Below, piece by piece: positions 1-4,757 of a stretch of 6,976 nucleotides of DNA. Origin of the DNA: an uncultured Clostridia bacterium (GTDB lineage Bacteria > Bacillota > Clostridia > Oscillospirales > Butyricicoccaceae); the NCBI GenBank assembly GCA_910586575.1, contig CAJUJQ010000159.1, forward strand, positions 1-6,976, given 5' to 3'. The stretch's first letter is position 1, and each line of letters opens with the position of its first letter. The notes beneath the pieces are model-generated. The model had not been told where the DNA came from. It saw only the letters and a program-made list of their open reading frames with translations, and did no database searches. The position numbers were made by a program, and so were the translations under genes.

Positions 1-122
1 ACCCATCCATTCTTTAATGATAGAACTATTATGCACCGATTACAATAAAAAAGCATCTTTTATTCATTATAATTTAAACAGTGCTGTACTAGGGATTTCT
101 GTAAAATTTTTTGAAAAAGGTG
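1..122. other. AT-rich stretch upstream of tRNA promoter, no gene seen
   Basis: I see no credible coding region here. The sequence is AT-rich, and the A/T runs at about 102-118, just before the -35 box of the tRNA promoter, resemble an UP element, as is common at stable-RNA promoters. No convincing terminator for an upstream gene was found. Confidence 0.4.
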
Positions 123-151
123 TTGACACAGCGCCGGAAATTTTGTATAAT
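123..151 (+). promoter_or_regulatory. Consensus sigma-A promoter of the tRNA operon
   Basis: TTGACA at 123-128 and TATAAT at 146-151 are separated by exactly 17 bp, so both boxes and the spacing match the housekeeping consensus. Transcription should start near 158-159, leaving a leader of about 53 nt before tRNA-Phe. The start region is GC-rich (CTCGGCGC), which fits a stringently controlled stable-RNA promoter. The leader contains a small hairpin, CAGGAA-GGT-TTCCTG, at 180-194. Confidence 0.9.
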
Positions 152-211
152 GTTTCTCGGCGCTGATGGTTAGGCAGGACAGGAAGGTTTCCTGCGGGAG
201 CCTTAGGTTCT

Positions 212-287
212 GCCTCTGTAGCTCAGTCGGTAGAGCAGGGGACTGAAAATCCCCGTGTCGGTGGTTCGATTCCGCCCGGAGGCACCA
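212..287 (+). tRNA. tRNA-Phe(GAA)
   Basis: A full cloverleaf can be drawn. The acceptor stem pairs 212-218 with 277-283 (one U-G pair), the D stem GCTC pairs with GAGC (221-224/233-236), and the anticodon stem GGGGA pairs with TCCCC (238-242/250-254). The loop CTGAAAA contains anticodon GAA at 245-247. The T stem (260-264/272-276) closes the loop TTCGATT. The discriminator is A284 and CCA is encoded at 285-287. It is the first tRNA of a Phe-Gly-Cys operon. Confidence 0.97.
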
Positions 288-288
288 A

Positions 289-372
289 TCTTGGGAGGGC
301 GTCATCCCCCATCACCCCATCTCCCGCCTTTTCATGTATCGTTCTCCCAAGACTTCCCCTATTGGGGGGAAG
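289..372 (+). other. Structured spacer between tRNA-Phe and tRNA-Gly
   Basis: The spacer folds into two elements. A 9-bp stem pairs TCTTGGGAG (289-297) with CTCCCAAGA (344-352). A 7-bp hairpin pairs CTTCCCC (353-359) with GGGGAAG (366-372). The first begins directly after the encoded CCA and the second ends 4 nt before tRNA-Gly, so they may present the tRNA ends to processing nucleases. Neither has a proper U-tract, so they are unlikely to be terminators. Confidence 0.5.
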
Positions 373-376
373 GCAT

Positions 377-452
377 GCGGATGTAGCTCATCTGGTAGAG
401 CGCCACCTTGCCAAGGTGGAGGTAGCGAGTTCGAGCCTCGTCATCCGCTCCA
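377..452 (+). tRNA. tRNA-Gly(GCC)
   Basis: The acceptor stem GCGGATG (377-383) pairs perfectly with CATCCGC (442-448). The D stem is 386-389/398-401. The anticodon stem CCACC/GGTGG (403-407/415-419) closes the loop TTGCCAA, with anticodon GCC at 410-412. The T stem is 425-429/437-441 around TTCGAGC. The discriminator is T449 and CCA is encoded at 450-452. It lies 16 nt upstream of tRNA-Cys in the same transcript. Confidence 0.97.
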
Positions 453-468
453 TTTATTTACTCGATAT

Positions 469-542
469 GGTACCATAGCCAAGCGGTAAGGCGTGGGACT
501 GCAACTCCCTGATCCCCAGTTCGATTCTGGGTGGTACCTCCA
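469..542 (+). tRNA. tRNA-Cys(GCA)
   Basis: The acceptor stem GGTACCA (469-475) pairs with TGGTACC (532-538). The short D arm GCC...GGC (478-480/490-492) is typical of tRNA-Cys. The anticodon loop CTGCAAC contains GCA at 501-503. Four of five anticodon-stem pairs form, with a T-T mismatch at the 27-43 position. The T stem CCCAG/CTGGG (515-519/527-531) closes TTCGATT. The discriminator is T539, an identity base for Cys, and CCA is at 540-542. It is the last tRNA of the operon. Confidence 0.96.
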
Positions 543-746
543 AAGTACTTCGCGCTCGATGCGCTTGTGTTTCGTCGAAATCAGGATTTTGACGAGGGAC
601 AAAAGGAAGATCGGATTCTGTCGTCACAGCCCTTGGCTGTGTGTCAGTCCGGCATCCGCTTTGAGCGGATACACTGCGCTACGGCGCAAGGCGCCAAAAC
701 CCACGCGCATGTCGCGGGTTTTGACCGCTGCTGTAGCGACGATTTG
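543..746 (+). ncRNA. Hairpin-rich tail of the tRNA transcript; candidate structured RNA
   Basis: These 204 nt have no convincing gene but are full of local stems. They are 552-564 (GCGC/GCGC), 572-595 (10 bp with one G-U, loop CAGG), 625-641 (CACAGCC-CTT-GGCTGTG), 654-670 (ATCCGCT-TTG-AGCGGAT), 683-695 (GGCGC-AAG-GCGCC), 696-722 (AAAACCC/GGGTTTT) and 726-738 (CGCT/AGCG). GTCGC (711-715) can alternatively pair with GCGAC (736-740). Several stems are closed by triloops. The stretch lies between tRNA-Cys and the operon terminators, so it is probably co-transcribed. It could be a small RNA, a processed 3' trailer or a repeat element; I do not recognise a family. Confidence 0.4.
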
Positions 747-771
747 AAAAACGCGCTGACGCGCGTTTTTT
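747..771 (+). terminator. First intrinsic terminator of the tRNA operon
   Basis: A perfect 10-bp stem pairs AAAAACGCGC (747-756) with GCGCGTTTTT (761-770) around a TGAC tetraloop. The U-run extends to 771. The A-rich 5' side makes it potentially bidirectional. Confidence 0.7.
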
Positions 772-774
772 CTG

Positions 775-802
775 GGCGGCCCCGCGTTGGGGCGGCCTTT
801 TT
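775..802 (+). terminator. Second, stronger intrinsic terminator of the tRNA operon
   Basis: The stem is GGC-G-GCCCC (775-783), loop GCGTT, then GGGGC-G-GCC (789-797), with one internal G-G mismatch. Five Ts follow directly at 798-802 and the T-rich tract continues past a single C. It is in tandem with the preceding terminator and insulates cutC from the highly expressed tRNA transcript. Confidence 0.85.
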
Positions 803-876
803 CTTTTTTTGCTTTTTGAGATTTTCGTTGAATATGCAGGATTTACAAAAATATACCGATTTTTCCAGTTCTCCTC

Positions 877-905
877 TTGCATGTTTTTGAAAACCCCGTT
901 ATAAT
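877..905 (+). promoter_or_regulatory. Predicted sigma-A promoter of cutC
   Basis: TTGCAT (877-882) and a perfect TATAAT (900-905) are spaced by 17 bp. The predicted transcription start, about 912, lies only 9-15 nt before the start codon, so the leader would be very short. Confidence 0.7.
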
Positions 906-920
906 TATAGGACAGGGGGG

Positions 921-1691
921 ATGGATGTGCAGGATTATACTTTGGAATGTTGCGTCGATTCGGTGGAATCGGCGGTGATTGCGGCGGAAAACGGCGCGAC
1001 ACGGTTGGAGCTGTGCAGCAGCCTTATCACCGGCGGGCTGACCCCAAGCCTGGCGCTGTTCCGCGAGGTACGGCGGCGGGTTTCCATTCCAATCCATGTG
1101 CTGCTGCGGCCGCGCTTCGGCGACTTCCTCTATTCCGAGGGGGAGTTTGCCGTACTGCGCGAGGAAGTGCGGCTGTTCTGCTCGGAAGGGGCAAACGGCC
1201 TTGTTTTCGGGCTGCTCACACCGGATGGCGCGCTCGATGAGCCGCGCATGGCGGAGCTGATGGCGCTGGCGGGCGGCGTGCGGGTGACGCTGCACCGCGC
1301 GTTCGATATGTGCGCGGATCCCTTCGCGGCGCTGGAAACGGCGCGGCGGCTGGGCGTTCATACCATTTTGACCTCCGGGCAGCAAAACAGCTGTTCGCAG
1401 GGATTCACGCTGCTGCGGCAGCTGCTGCAGGCGGCGGGAGACTGCCCGGAAATTTTGGTCGGCAGTGGCGTGAACGCTGCCGTAATCCGGACCTTTTATG
1501 AGCAGCTCGGGGTGTCCTGTTTCCACCTTTCGGGAAAAACCGTGCTGGAAAGCGGCATGCGCTGGCGAAACCCCGCAGTCAGCATGGGCGCGGCTGGGAT
1601 TTCGGAATACACGGTCTGGCGCACTGACGCGCAAACCATCCGCGAGGCAGCGAATACACTGCAAAGCGTAATGAAATCCAACAAAAACTAA
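921..1691 (+). CDS. cutC: CutC-family TIM-barrel protein (PF03932)
   Basis: This 256-residue protein matches the CutC family along its whole length; E. coli CutC has 248 residues. Family landmarks are the N-terminal LECCVDS (8-14), NGATRLELC (24-32), GGLTPS (38-43), RPRFGDFLYSEGEF (63-76), the conserved THRAFDMC-like segment TLHRAFDMCADP (123-134), TSGQ (151-154) and a C-terminal MRWRNP (213-218). The family was named for copper homeostasis in E. coli, but the phenotype there has been attributed to a small RNA within the gene, so the biochemical role is uncertain. No metal-transport gene is nearby. It lies upstream of GlcNAc genes but has its own promoter. The start is ambiguous: ATG 921 directly abuts GGGGGG (915-920), whereas an in-frame GTG at 927 has a better 6-nt spacing. 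No clear terminator follows. Confidence 0.9.
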   Translation: MDVQDYTLECCVDSVESAVIAAENGATRLELCSSLITGGLTPSLALFREVRRRVSIPIHVLLRPRFGDFLYSEGEFAVLREEVRLFCSEGANGLVFGLLTPDGALDEPRMAELMALAGGVRVTLHRAFDMCADPFAALETARRLGVHTILTSGQQNSCSQGFTLLRQLLQAAGDCPEILVGSGVNAAVIRTFYEQLGVSCFHLSGKTVLESGMRWRNPAVSMGAAGISEYTVWRTDAQTIREAANTLQSVMKSNKN

Positions 1692-1779
1692 ATCATGATA
1701 TGAGGTATAATTGCTCATAATATACAAAAATTGTGGATTGTTTACAAATAATTCATAAAATAACTGTAAAAATTTCCTA

Positions 1780-1808
1780 TTGAAATCGGCACGGAACATT
1801 GATATGAT
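1780..1808 (+). promoter_or_regulatory. Predicted sigma-A promoter of the crr-ptsH-nagE operon
   Basis: TTGAAA (1780-1785) and TATGAT (1803-1808) have a 17-bp spacer. The start would fall near 1815, about 20 nt upstream of the RAT. A RAT placed near the 5' end of the transcript is the usual arrangement for BglG-family control. Confidence 0.7.
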
Positions 1809-1835
1809 AAATCTGTTAATTTAAAGGATTGGATT

Positions 1836-1864
1836 TGATTGTTTCTGTTGTGTGAAACAAAACC
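1836..1864 (+). promoter_or_regulatory. RNA antiterminator (RAT) of LicT/SacT/GlcT type
   Basis: The left half GATTGTTTC (1837-1845) and right half CAAAACC (1858-1864) match the conserved ends of LicT/SacT RATs (GGATTGTTAC...GGCAAAACC). The fold has an upper stem GTTTC/GAAAC (1841-1845/1854-1858) around an 8-nt loop. Below it is an asymmetric internal loop, ATT opposite AAAA, the hallmark bound by the CAT domain of these antiterminators, and then G1837-C1863. The next expected G-C pair is replaced by T-C (1836/1864). Binding of an active antiterminator protein would keep the downstream terminator from forming. Its gene is not in the window. Which family member binds, and whether the inducing sugar is GlcNAc, is inference. 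Confidence 0.72.
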
Positions 1865-1915
1865 AGATTTCTGAATGCTCCGGATAGGTGGAGAAGGTTG
1901 GAATTTGGTTTTTTT
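1859..1915 (+). terminator. Conditional terminator overlapping the RAT
   Basis: A 13-bp stem pairs AAAACCAGATTTC (1859-1871) with GGAATTTGGTTTT (1900-1912). It contains two wobble pairs, an inner CTCC/GGAG helix (1878-1881/1890-1893), and a 7-nt T run at 1909-1915. Its 5' arm shares AAAACC (1859-1864) with the RAT, so the two structures exclude each other. This is the expected off-switch: without the antiterminator protein, transcription stops about 85 nt before the EIIA start codon. Confidence 0.8.
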
Positions 1916-1946
1916 GTTTATAGCGCGGCTTTGTTTATAGAGCAGT
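1913..1946 (+). repeat. Two-copy 17-bp imperfect tandem repeat
   Basis: The 11-mer TTTGTTTATAG occurs at 1913-1923 and 1930-1940. Extended units of 17 bp match at 14 of 17 positions. The repeat lies between the conditional terminator and the EIIA ribosome binding site. Its function is unknown; a protein or RNA-binding site is possible. Confidence 0.5.
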
Positions 1947-1997
1947 TTTTTGACACCGATTCGGGCACTCTGCCCCGATAATGAAAGGGGACCCCTT

Positions 1998-2492
1998 ATG
2001 TTTGATAATCTGAAGAAGAAATTAGGCATTGCCGGGGCGGAACGCGTTGTAGTTTCACCGGTCGCGGGCCAGGCGGTCCCGCTCAGCGAGGTCAGCGACC
2101 CGACCTTTAGCGAGGAAATCCTCGGCAAAGGCGCGGCAGTCATCCCGAGCGAGGGCAAAATTGTCAGCCCGGTTGACGGGATTATTGACCTGATGTTCGA
2201 AACCGGCCACGCGGTCAGCATGCGCTCGAATGACGGCGCGGAGGTTTTAATCCACGTCGGTCTGGATACCGTGAAGCTCGCCGGCAAACACTATACTGTC
2301 CACCATAAAAATGGTGATAAGGTGCGCGCGGGCGAACTCCTGATCACCTTCGACCTCGACGCAATCAAGGCCGAGGGCTACGACCCGATTACCCTGGTCA
2401 TTATCTGCAATACCGAGGAATTCTCCTCGGTGCATCCCCATACGGGAACGACGGTTGCGGCGCTGGATACGCTGCTGACCTTAAAAAAATAG
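1998..2492 (+). CDS. crr: PTS glucose-type EIIA phosphocarrier, stand-alone
   Basis: This 164-residue cytoplasmic protein accepts phosphate from HPr-His and passes it to the EIIB cysteine of a sugar permease. It corresponds to a single EIIA-Glc domain (E. coli Crr, 169 residues). Motifs include SPVAGQ (20-25), SPVDG (57-61), FETGHA with His71, and the phosphorylation motif HVGLDTV with active-site His86, equivalent to E. coli His75 and His90. ATG 1998 was chosen because AAAGGGG (1984-1990) sits 7 nt upstream and residue 1 aligns with the family start; an in-frame TTG at 1950 lacks a ribosome binding site. The nearby EIICB gene lacks an A domain, so this is presumably its partner. It is the first gene behind the RAT switch. 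In E. coli NagE the same domain is fused at the C-terminus; here it is separate. Confidence 0.94.
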   Translation: MFDNLKKKLGIAGAERVVVSPVAGQAVPLSEVSDPTFSEEILGKGAAVIPSEGKIVSPVDGIIDLMFETGHAVSMRSNDGAEVLIHVGLDTVKLAGKHYTVHHKNGDKVRAGELLITFDLDAIKAEGYDPITLVIICNTEEFSSVHPHTGTTVAALDTLLTLKK

Positions 2493-2509
2493 CAGTTTCA
2501 ATGCGTCAG

Positions 2510-2526
2510 CCGTCGGAGGCCGACGG
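2510..2526 (+). other. Intercistronic hairpin between crr and ptsH
   Basis: A perfect 7-bp GC-rich stem, CCGTCGG-AGG-CCGACGG, begins 17 nt after the EIIA stop. No U-tract follows, so it is more likely an mRNA-stabilising or processing element than a terminator. The gap holds no other gene. Confidence 0.55.
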
Positions 2527-2579
2527 GCCAACACCGGAATTCCTAGCGAATGAATGTATGAAAGGAAGTCACGAAAACC

Positions 2580-2843
2580 ATGAAACAGATTGAATTCACC
2601 ATCACGGACCCCCTGGGAATCCATGCCAGACCGGCAGGGCAGCTCTGCAAGGCTGTCAGCGCCATGGGCAGCTCGGTCAAAATCGCGACCGAAGCGAAGG
2701 AAGCGGACGCGCGCCGCATGATGTCGGTCATGGGGCTTGGCATCAAGGGCGGCATGAAAGTCAAGTTTACCATTGACGGCGCAAGCGAAGAAGCGGACGC
2801 GCAGAAGCTGGAAGCGACCCTCAGGGAGATCGGCTTGATCTGA
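2580..2843 (+). CDS. ptsH: HPr family phosphocarrier with Arg46 in place of Ser46
   Basis: This 87-residue protein is the PTS phosphocarrier that takes phosphate from enzyme I on His15 and donates it to EIIA. The active-site motif GIHARPA is intact (His15 and Arg17). It aligns without gaps to B. subtilis HPr through residue 54 (VMxLGI at 50-55). The regulatory Ser46 that HPr kinase phosphorylates, in KSIMGVM of B. subtilis, is Arg46 here (RRMMSVM, 45-51). It should therefore work in sugar transport but not as the P-Ser corepressor of CcpA; Ser49 is nearby but off the canonical site. The putative ribosome binding site AAGGAAG (2562-2568) is 11 nt before ATG. It lies 87 nt after EIIA and upstream of its likely permease. 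No ptsI gene follows, so enzyme I must be encoded elsewhere. Confidence 0.93.
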   Translation: MKQIEFTITDPLGIHARPAGQLCKAVSAMGSSVKIATEAKEADARRMMSVMGLGIKGGMKVKFTIDGASEEADAQKLEATLREIGLI

Positions 2844-3267
2844 CGCGGGCAGCGGCTGTCCGGCGCTGACGGGAAACAGCGCGGGGCGGCTCTTAAAACC
2901 GTATTGAAGCGCCCGTTCGGGAATGCGGGCGTTCAATAGGCCTGTTCGGGAACCTGAGAAATGCCAGCTGGCGAGGGATGATTTCGCCAGTCAGATAAAT
3001 TTCCGCAGGAACCCTTTTGGGATTTCAAGGAAATTTAGCGAAGTATGGCGGAACCAGACCCTTCCAGACGGCGTTTTGGAAGGTTTCCGGACGGGTCTTA
3101 TATACGGCGGAAGCTGTCCGCATTTCTTTGCCGCAGGGAGGGAACGCGGCGCAGGGAAACGGGCGGCGGAAGCCCCCTGCCGGAACCGAAGCTTTTTTCG
3201 GCGAAGGCGTACATTTTCACCGGTATCTTGATGAAGATACGAGTAACAGAAGGAGAGGGTAAATATT
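2844..3267 (+). other. 424-nt hairpin-rich spacer between ptsH and nagE
   Basis: I see no credible gene. At least ten local stems lie one after another: 2863-2882 (GCGCTG/CAGCGC), 2902-2938 (13 bp, one bulge), 2968-2990 (CTGGCGA/TCGCCAG), 2996-3037 (TAAATTTCC/GGAAATTTA), 3056-3098 (AGACCC/GGGTCT enclosing CCTTCCA/TGGAAGG at 3060-3083), 3107-3121, 3130-3150, 3151-3180 (GCAGGG/CCCTGC), 3186-3201 and 3223-3240 (GTATCTT-GATG-AAGATAC). None has a good U-tract. A 9-mer GTTCGGGAA is repeated at 2915-2923 and 2944-2952. The region ends with the nagE ribosome binding site. It could be a structured leader, a processing region or a degenerated segment. Confidence 0.5.
3076..3104 (+). promoter_or_regulatory. 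Possible internal promoter for nagE
   Basis: TTGGAA (3076-3081) and TATATA (3099-3104) are spaced by 17 bp. The match is moderate and lies inside the hairpin-rich spacer. If used, it would transcribe nagE independently of the RAT switch. Confidence 0.35.
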
Positions 3268-4737
3268 ATGATGAAGTATTTACAGAAACTCGGCAAGTCC
3301 CTGATGCTTCCGGTTGCCTGCCTCCCGATTTGCGGCATCTTGATGGGCCTCGGCTATGCGCTGTGCCCGGCAACGATGCAGGGCGGCGACATCAGCGGCG
3401 CGATGAACTTAATCGGCTTCTTCCTCGTGAAGGCAGGCGGCGCGCTGATTGACAACATGGCGTGGCTGTTCGCGGTCGGCCTTGCGGTCGGCATGTCGGA
3501 CGACCACGAGGGCACGGCAGGCCTCGCGGGCCTGGTTTCCTGGCTGATGATGCAGAACCTGCTCGCAACCGGCACCGTGACCACCTTAATCCCCAGCATC
3601 GCCGACAACGCGGCAAAGGTCATTGCGTTCGATAAAATCGCGGGCAACGCATTTATCGGCATCCTTGCCGGTTTGATTGGCTCGGCGTGCTACAACCGGT
3701 TCAAGGATACCAAGCTGCCGGACTGGCTGGCGTTCTTCTCGGGCAAGCGCTGCGTCGCGATTGTAACGGCGATTGCTTCCATCGTGGCGTCGGCAATCCT
3801 GCTGGTCGTCTGGCCGATTATTTTCGGCATCCTGGTATCGCTGGGCAACGCCATCGTCGGCATGGACGCGGTTGGCGCGGGTATCTACGCGTTCCTCAAC
3901 CGCCTGCTGATCCCAACCGGCCTGCATCATGCGCTCAACAACATTTTCTGGTTCCCGACCATCGGCCTCGGCGACCTGTCCCATTTCTGGGCAGGCGAAA
4001 CCTCGGCGGATGTCACCTGGAGCCTCGGCATGTATATGTCCGGCTTCTTCCCCTGCATGATGTTCGGTATCCCCGGCGCGGCGCTCGCTATTGTGCACAC
4101 TGCCAAGCCGGAGAAGCGCAAGGTTGCCATCGGCCTGGTGCTGTCGGCAGCGGTCTGTGCATTCATCTGCGGCGTTACCGAGCCGTTTGAATTCGGCTTT
4201 ATGTTCCTCGCGCCGGTGCTGTATCTGGTTTACGCGCTGCTGTATGGCGTCTTTGCGTTCATCACCGTGCAGTTGGGCTTCCGCGGCGGCTTCTCGTTCT
4301 CGGCAGGCCTGACCGACCTGGTATTCTCCGCTTCGCTTCCAGCGGCGGCGAAAACCTTACTGATTATCCCGCTCGGCATTGCGGCGGCGATTGTGTTCTA
4401 TATCGTGTTCCGCGTAATGATTACGGCGCTCAACCTCAAGACGCCGGGCCGTGAGGATGACGACATGGACGAAACCAAGGTCGTACTGGCGAATAATGAT
4501 TTTACCTCGATTGCCAAAACCGTGATGGAGGGCCTTGGCGGCAAGGGCAATATCACCTCGGTTGACAACTGCATCACCCGCCTGCGCCTGGAAATCAAGG
4601 ATTACACGTTGGTGGACGAGAATACAATCAAATCCGCTGGCGTTGCGGGGGTGATTCGTCCCAGCAAGACCTCGGTACAGGTCATTGTCGGCACGCAGGT
4701 ACAGCATGTCGCGGACGAATTCAAGAAACTGATGTAA
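3268..4737 (+). CDS. nagE: PTS N-acetylglucosamine-type EIICB permease
   Basis: This 489-residue membrane permease imports and phosphorylates an amino sugar, most likely GlcNAc to GlcNAc-6-P. Residues 1 to about 390 are the EIIC membrane domain with multiple hydrophobic segments. They include LLIPTGLHHALNNIFWF (213-229), MSGFFPCMMFGIPGAALA (257-274) and the substrate-site motif GVTEPFEF (302-309), all close to E. coli NagE. LNLKTPGRED (388-397) joins to the EIIB domain, with phosphocysteine Cys435 in CITRLR and the VIVGTQ segment (472-477). The protein ends after EIIB; the A domain fused in E. coli NagE is supplied here by the upstream EIIA. AAGGAG (3250-3255) and AGGG (3256-3259) precede ATG 3268, and the next codon is also ATG. 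GlcNAc specificity is inferred from NagE similarity and the neighbouring nagBA; a glucose or maltose PTS is less likely. Confidence 0.92.
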   Translation: MMKYLQKLGKSLMLPVACLPICGILMGLGYALCPATMQGGDISGAMNLIGFFLVKAGGALIDNMAWLFAVGLAVGMSDDHEGTAGLAGLVSWLMMQNLLATGTVTTLIPSIADNAAKVIAFDKIAGNAFIGILAGLIGSACYNRFKDTKLPDWLAFFSGKRCVAIVTAIASIVASAILLVVWPIIFGILVSLGNAIVGMDAVGAGIYAFLNRLLIPTGLHHALNNIFWFPTIGLGDLSHFWAGETSADVTWSLGMYMSGFFPCMMFGIPGAALAIVHTAKPEKRKVAIGLVLSAAVCAFICGVTEPFEFGFMFLAPVLYLVYALLYGVFAFITVQLGFRGGFSFSAGLTDLVFSASLPAAAKTLLIIPLGIAAAIVFYIVFRVMITALNLKTPGREDDDMDETKVVLANNDFTSIAKTVMEGLGGKGNITSVDNCITRLRLEIKDYTLVDENTIKSAGVAGVIRPSKTSVQVIVGTQVQHVADEFKKLM

Positions 4738-4757
4738 ACGCCTTTGGGCGCAGCATC

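Larger units (their letters stand above)
1692..1997 (+). promoter_or_regulatory. AT-rich regulatory leader upstream of the PTS/GlcNAc genes
   Basis: These 306 nt hold no gene. In order they contain a weak hairpin TATGAG/CTCATA (1699-1719), an inverted repeat TTTACA...TGTAAA (1741-1770), a promoter (1780-1808), a RAT antiterminator (1836-1864), an overlapping intrinsic terminator (1859-1915), a 17-bp tandem repeat (1913-1946) and the EIIA ribosome binding site inside a small palindrome (1985-1997). The layout is that of a conditional-termination leader. Individual parts are listed separately. Confidence 0.8.

Noticed and set aside
60..305. Minus-strand 81-codon open frame
   Set aside because: It runs antisense through tRNA-Phe; the peptide containing AESNHRHGDFQSPALPTELQ is a well-known false protein produced by antisense tRNA sequence.
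469..542. tRNA-Cys as an attachment site for an integrated element
   Set aside because: No second copy of the tRNA 3' end and no integrase gene are present in the window.
543..746. 6S RNA, RNase P RNA, SRP RNA or tmRNA
   Set aside because: The region lacks the long two-arm pairing of 6S, the conserved RNase P and SRP motifs, and any tRNA-like domain or tag frame of its own.
493..890. Two plus-strand open frames of 84 and 119 codons
   Set aside because: Both begin inside tRNA-Cys. One runs through both terminators and the cutC promoter, and neither resembles a protein family I know. The hairpin content argues for RNA.
843..1799. Minus-strand 318-codon open frame
   Set aside because: It is antisense to the whole of cutC, a shadow of GC-rich codon use with low-complexity Arg/Gln/His composition.
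1950..1982. TTGACA (1950-1955) with GATAAT (1977-1982) as a promoter for EIIA
   Set aside because: The spacer is 21 bp, too long for a sigma-A promoter.
1950..1997. Upstream TTG start extending EIIA by 16 residues
   Set aside because: It has no Shine-Dalgarno site; the extension does not belong to the EIIA-Glc fold, and ATG 1998 has a well-spaced AAAGGGG.
2923..3231. Plus-strand 102-codon frame in the ptsH-nagE spacer
   Set aside because: It has an Arg/Phe-rich composition, no good ribosome binding site and no recognisable family. It overlaps many perfect stems better explained as RNA structure.
2844..3267. A CRISPR array or a known riboswitch
   Set aside because: There are no regularly spaced repeats, and I recognise no T-box, glmS or other riboswitch core. 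The only repeat is one duplicated 9-mer.
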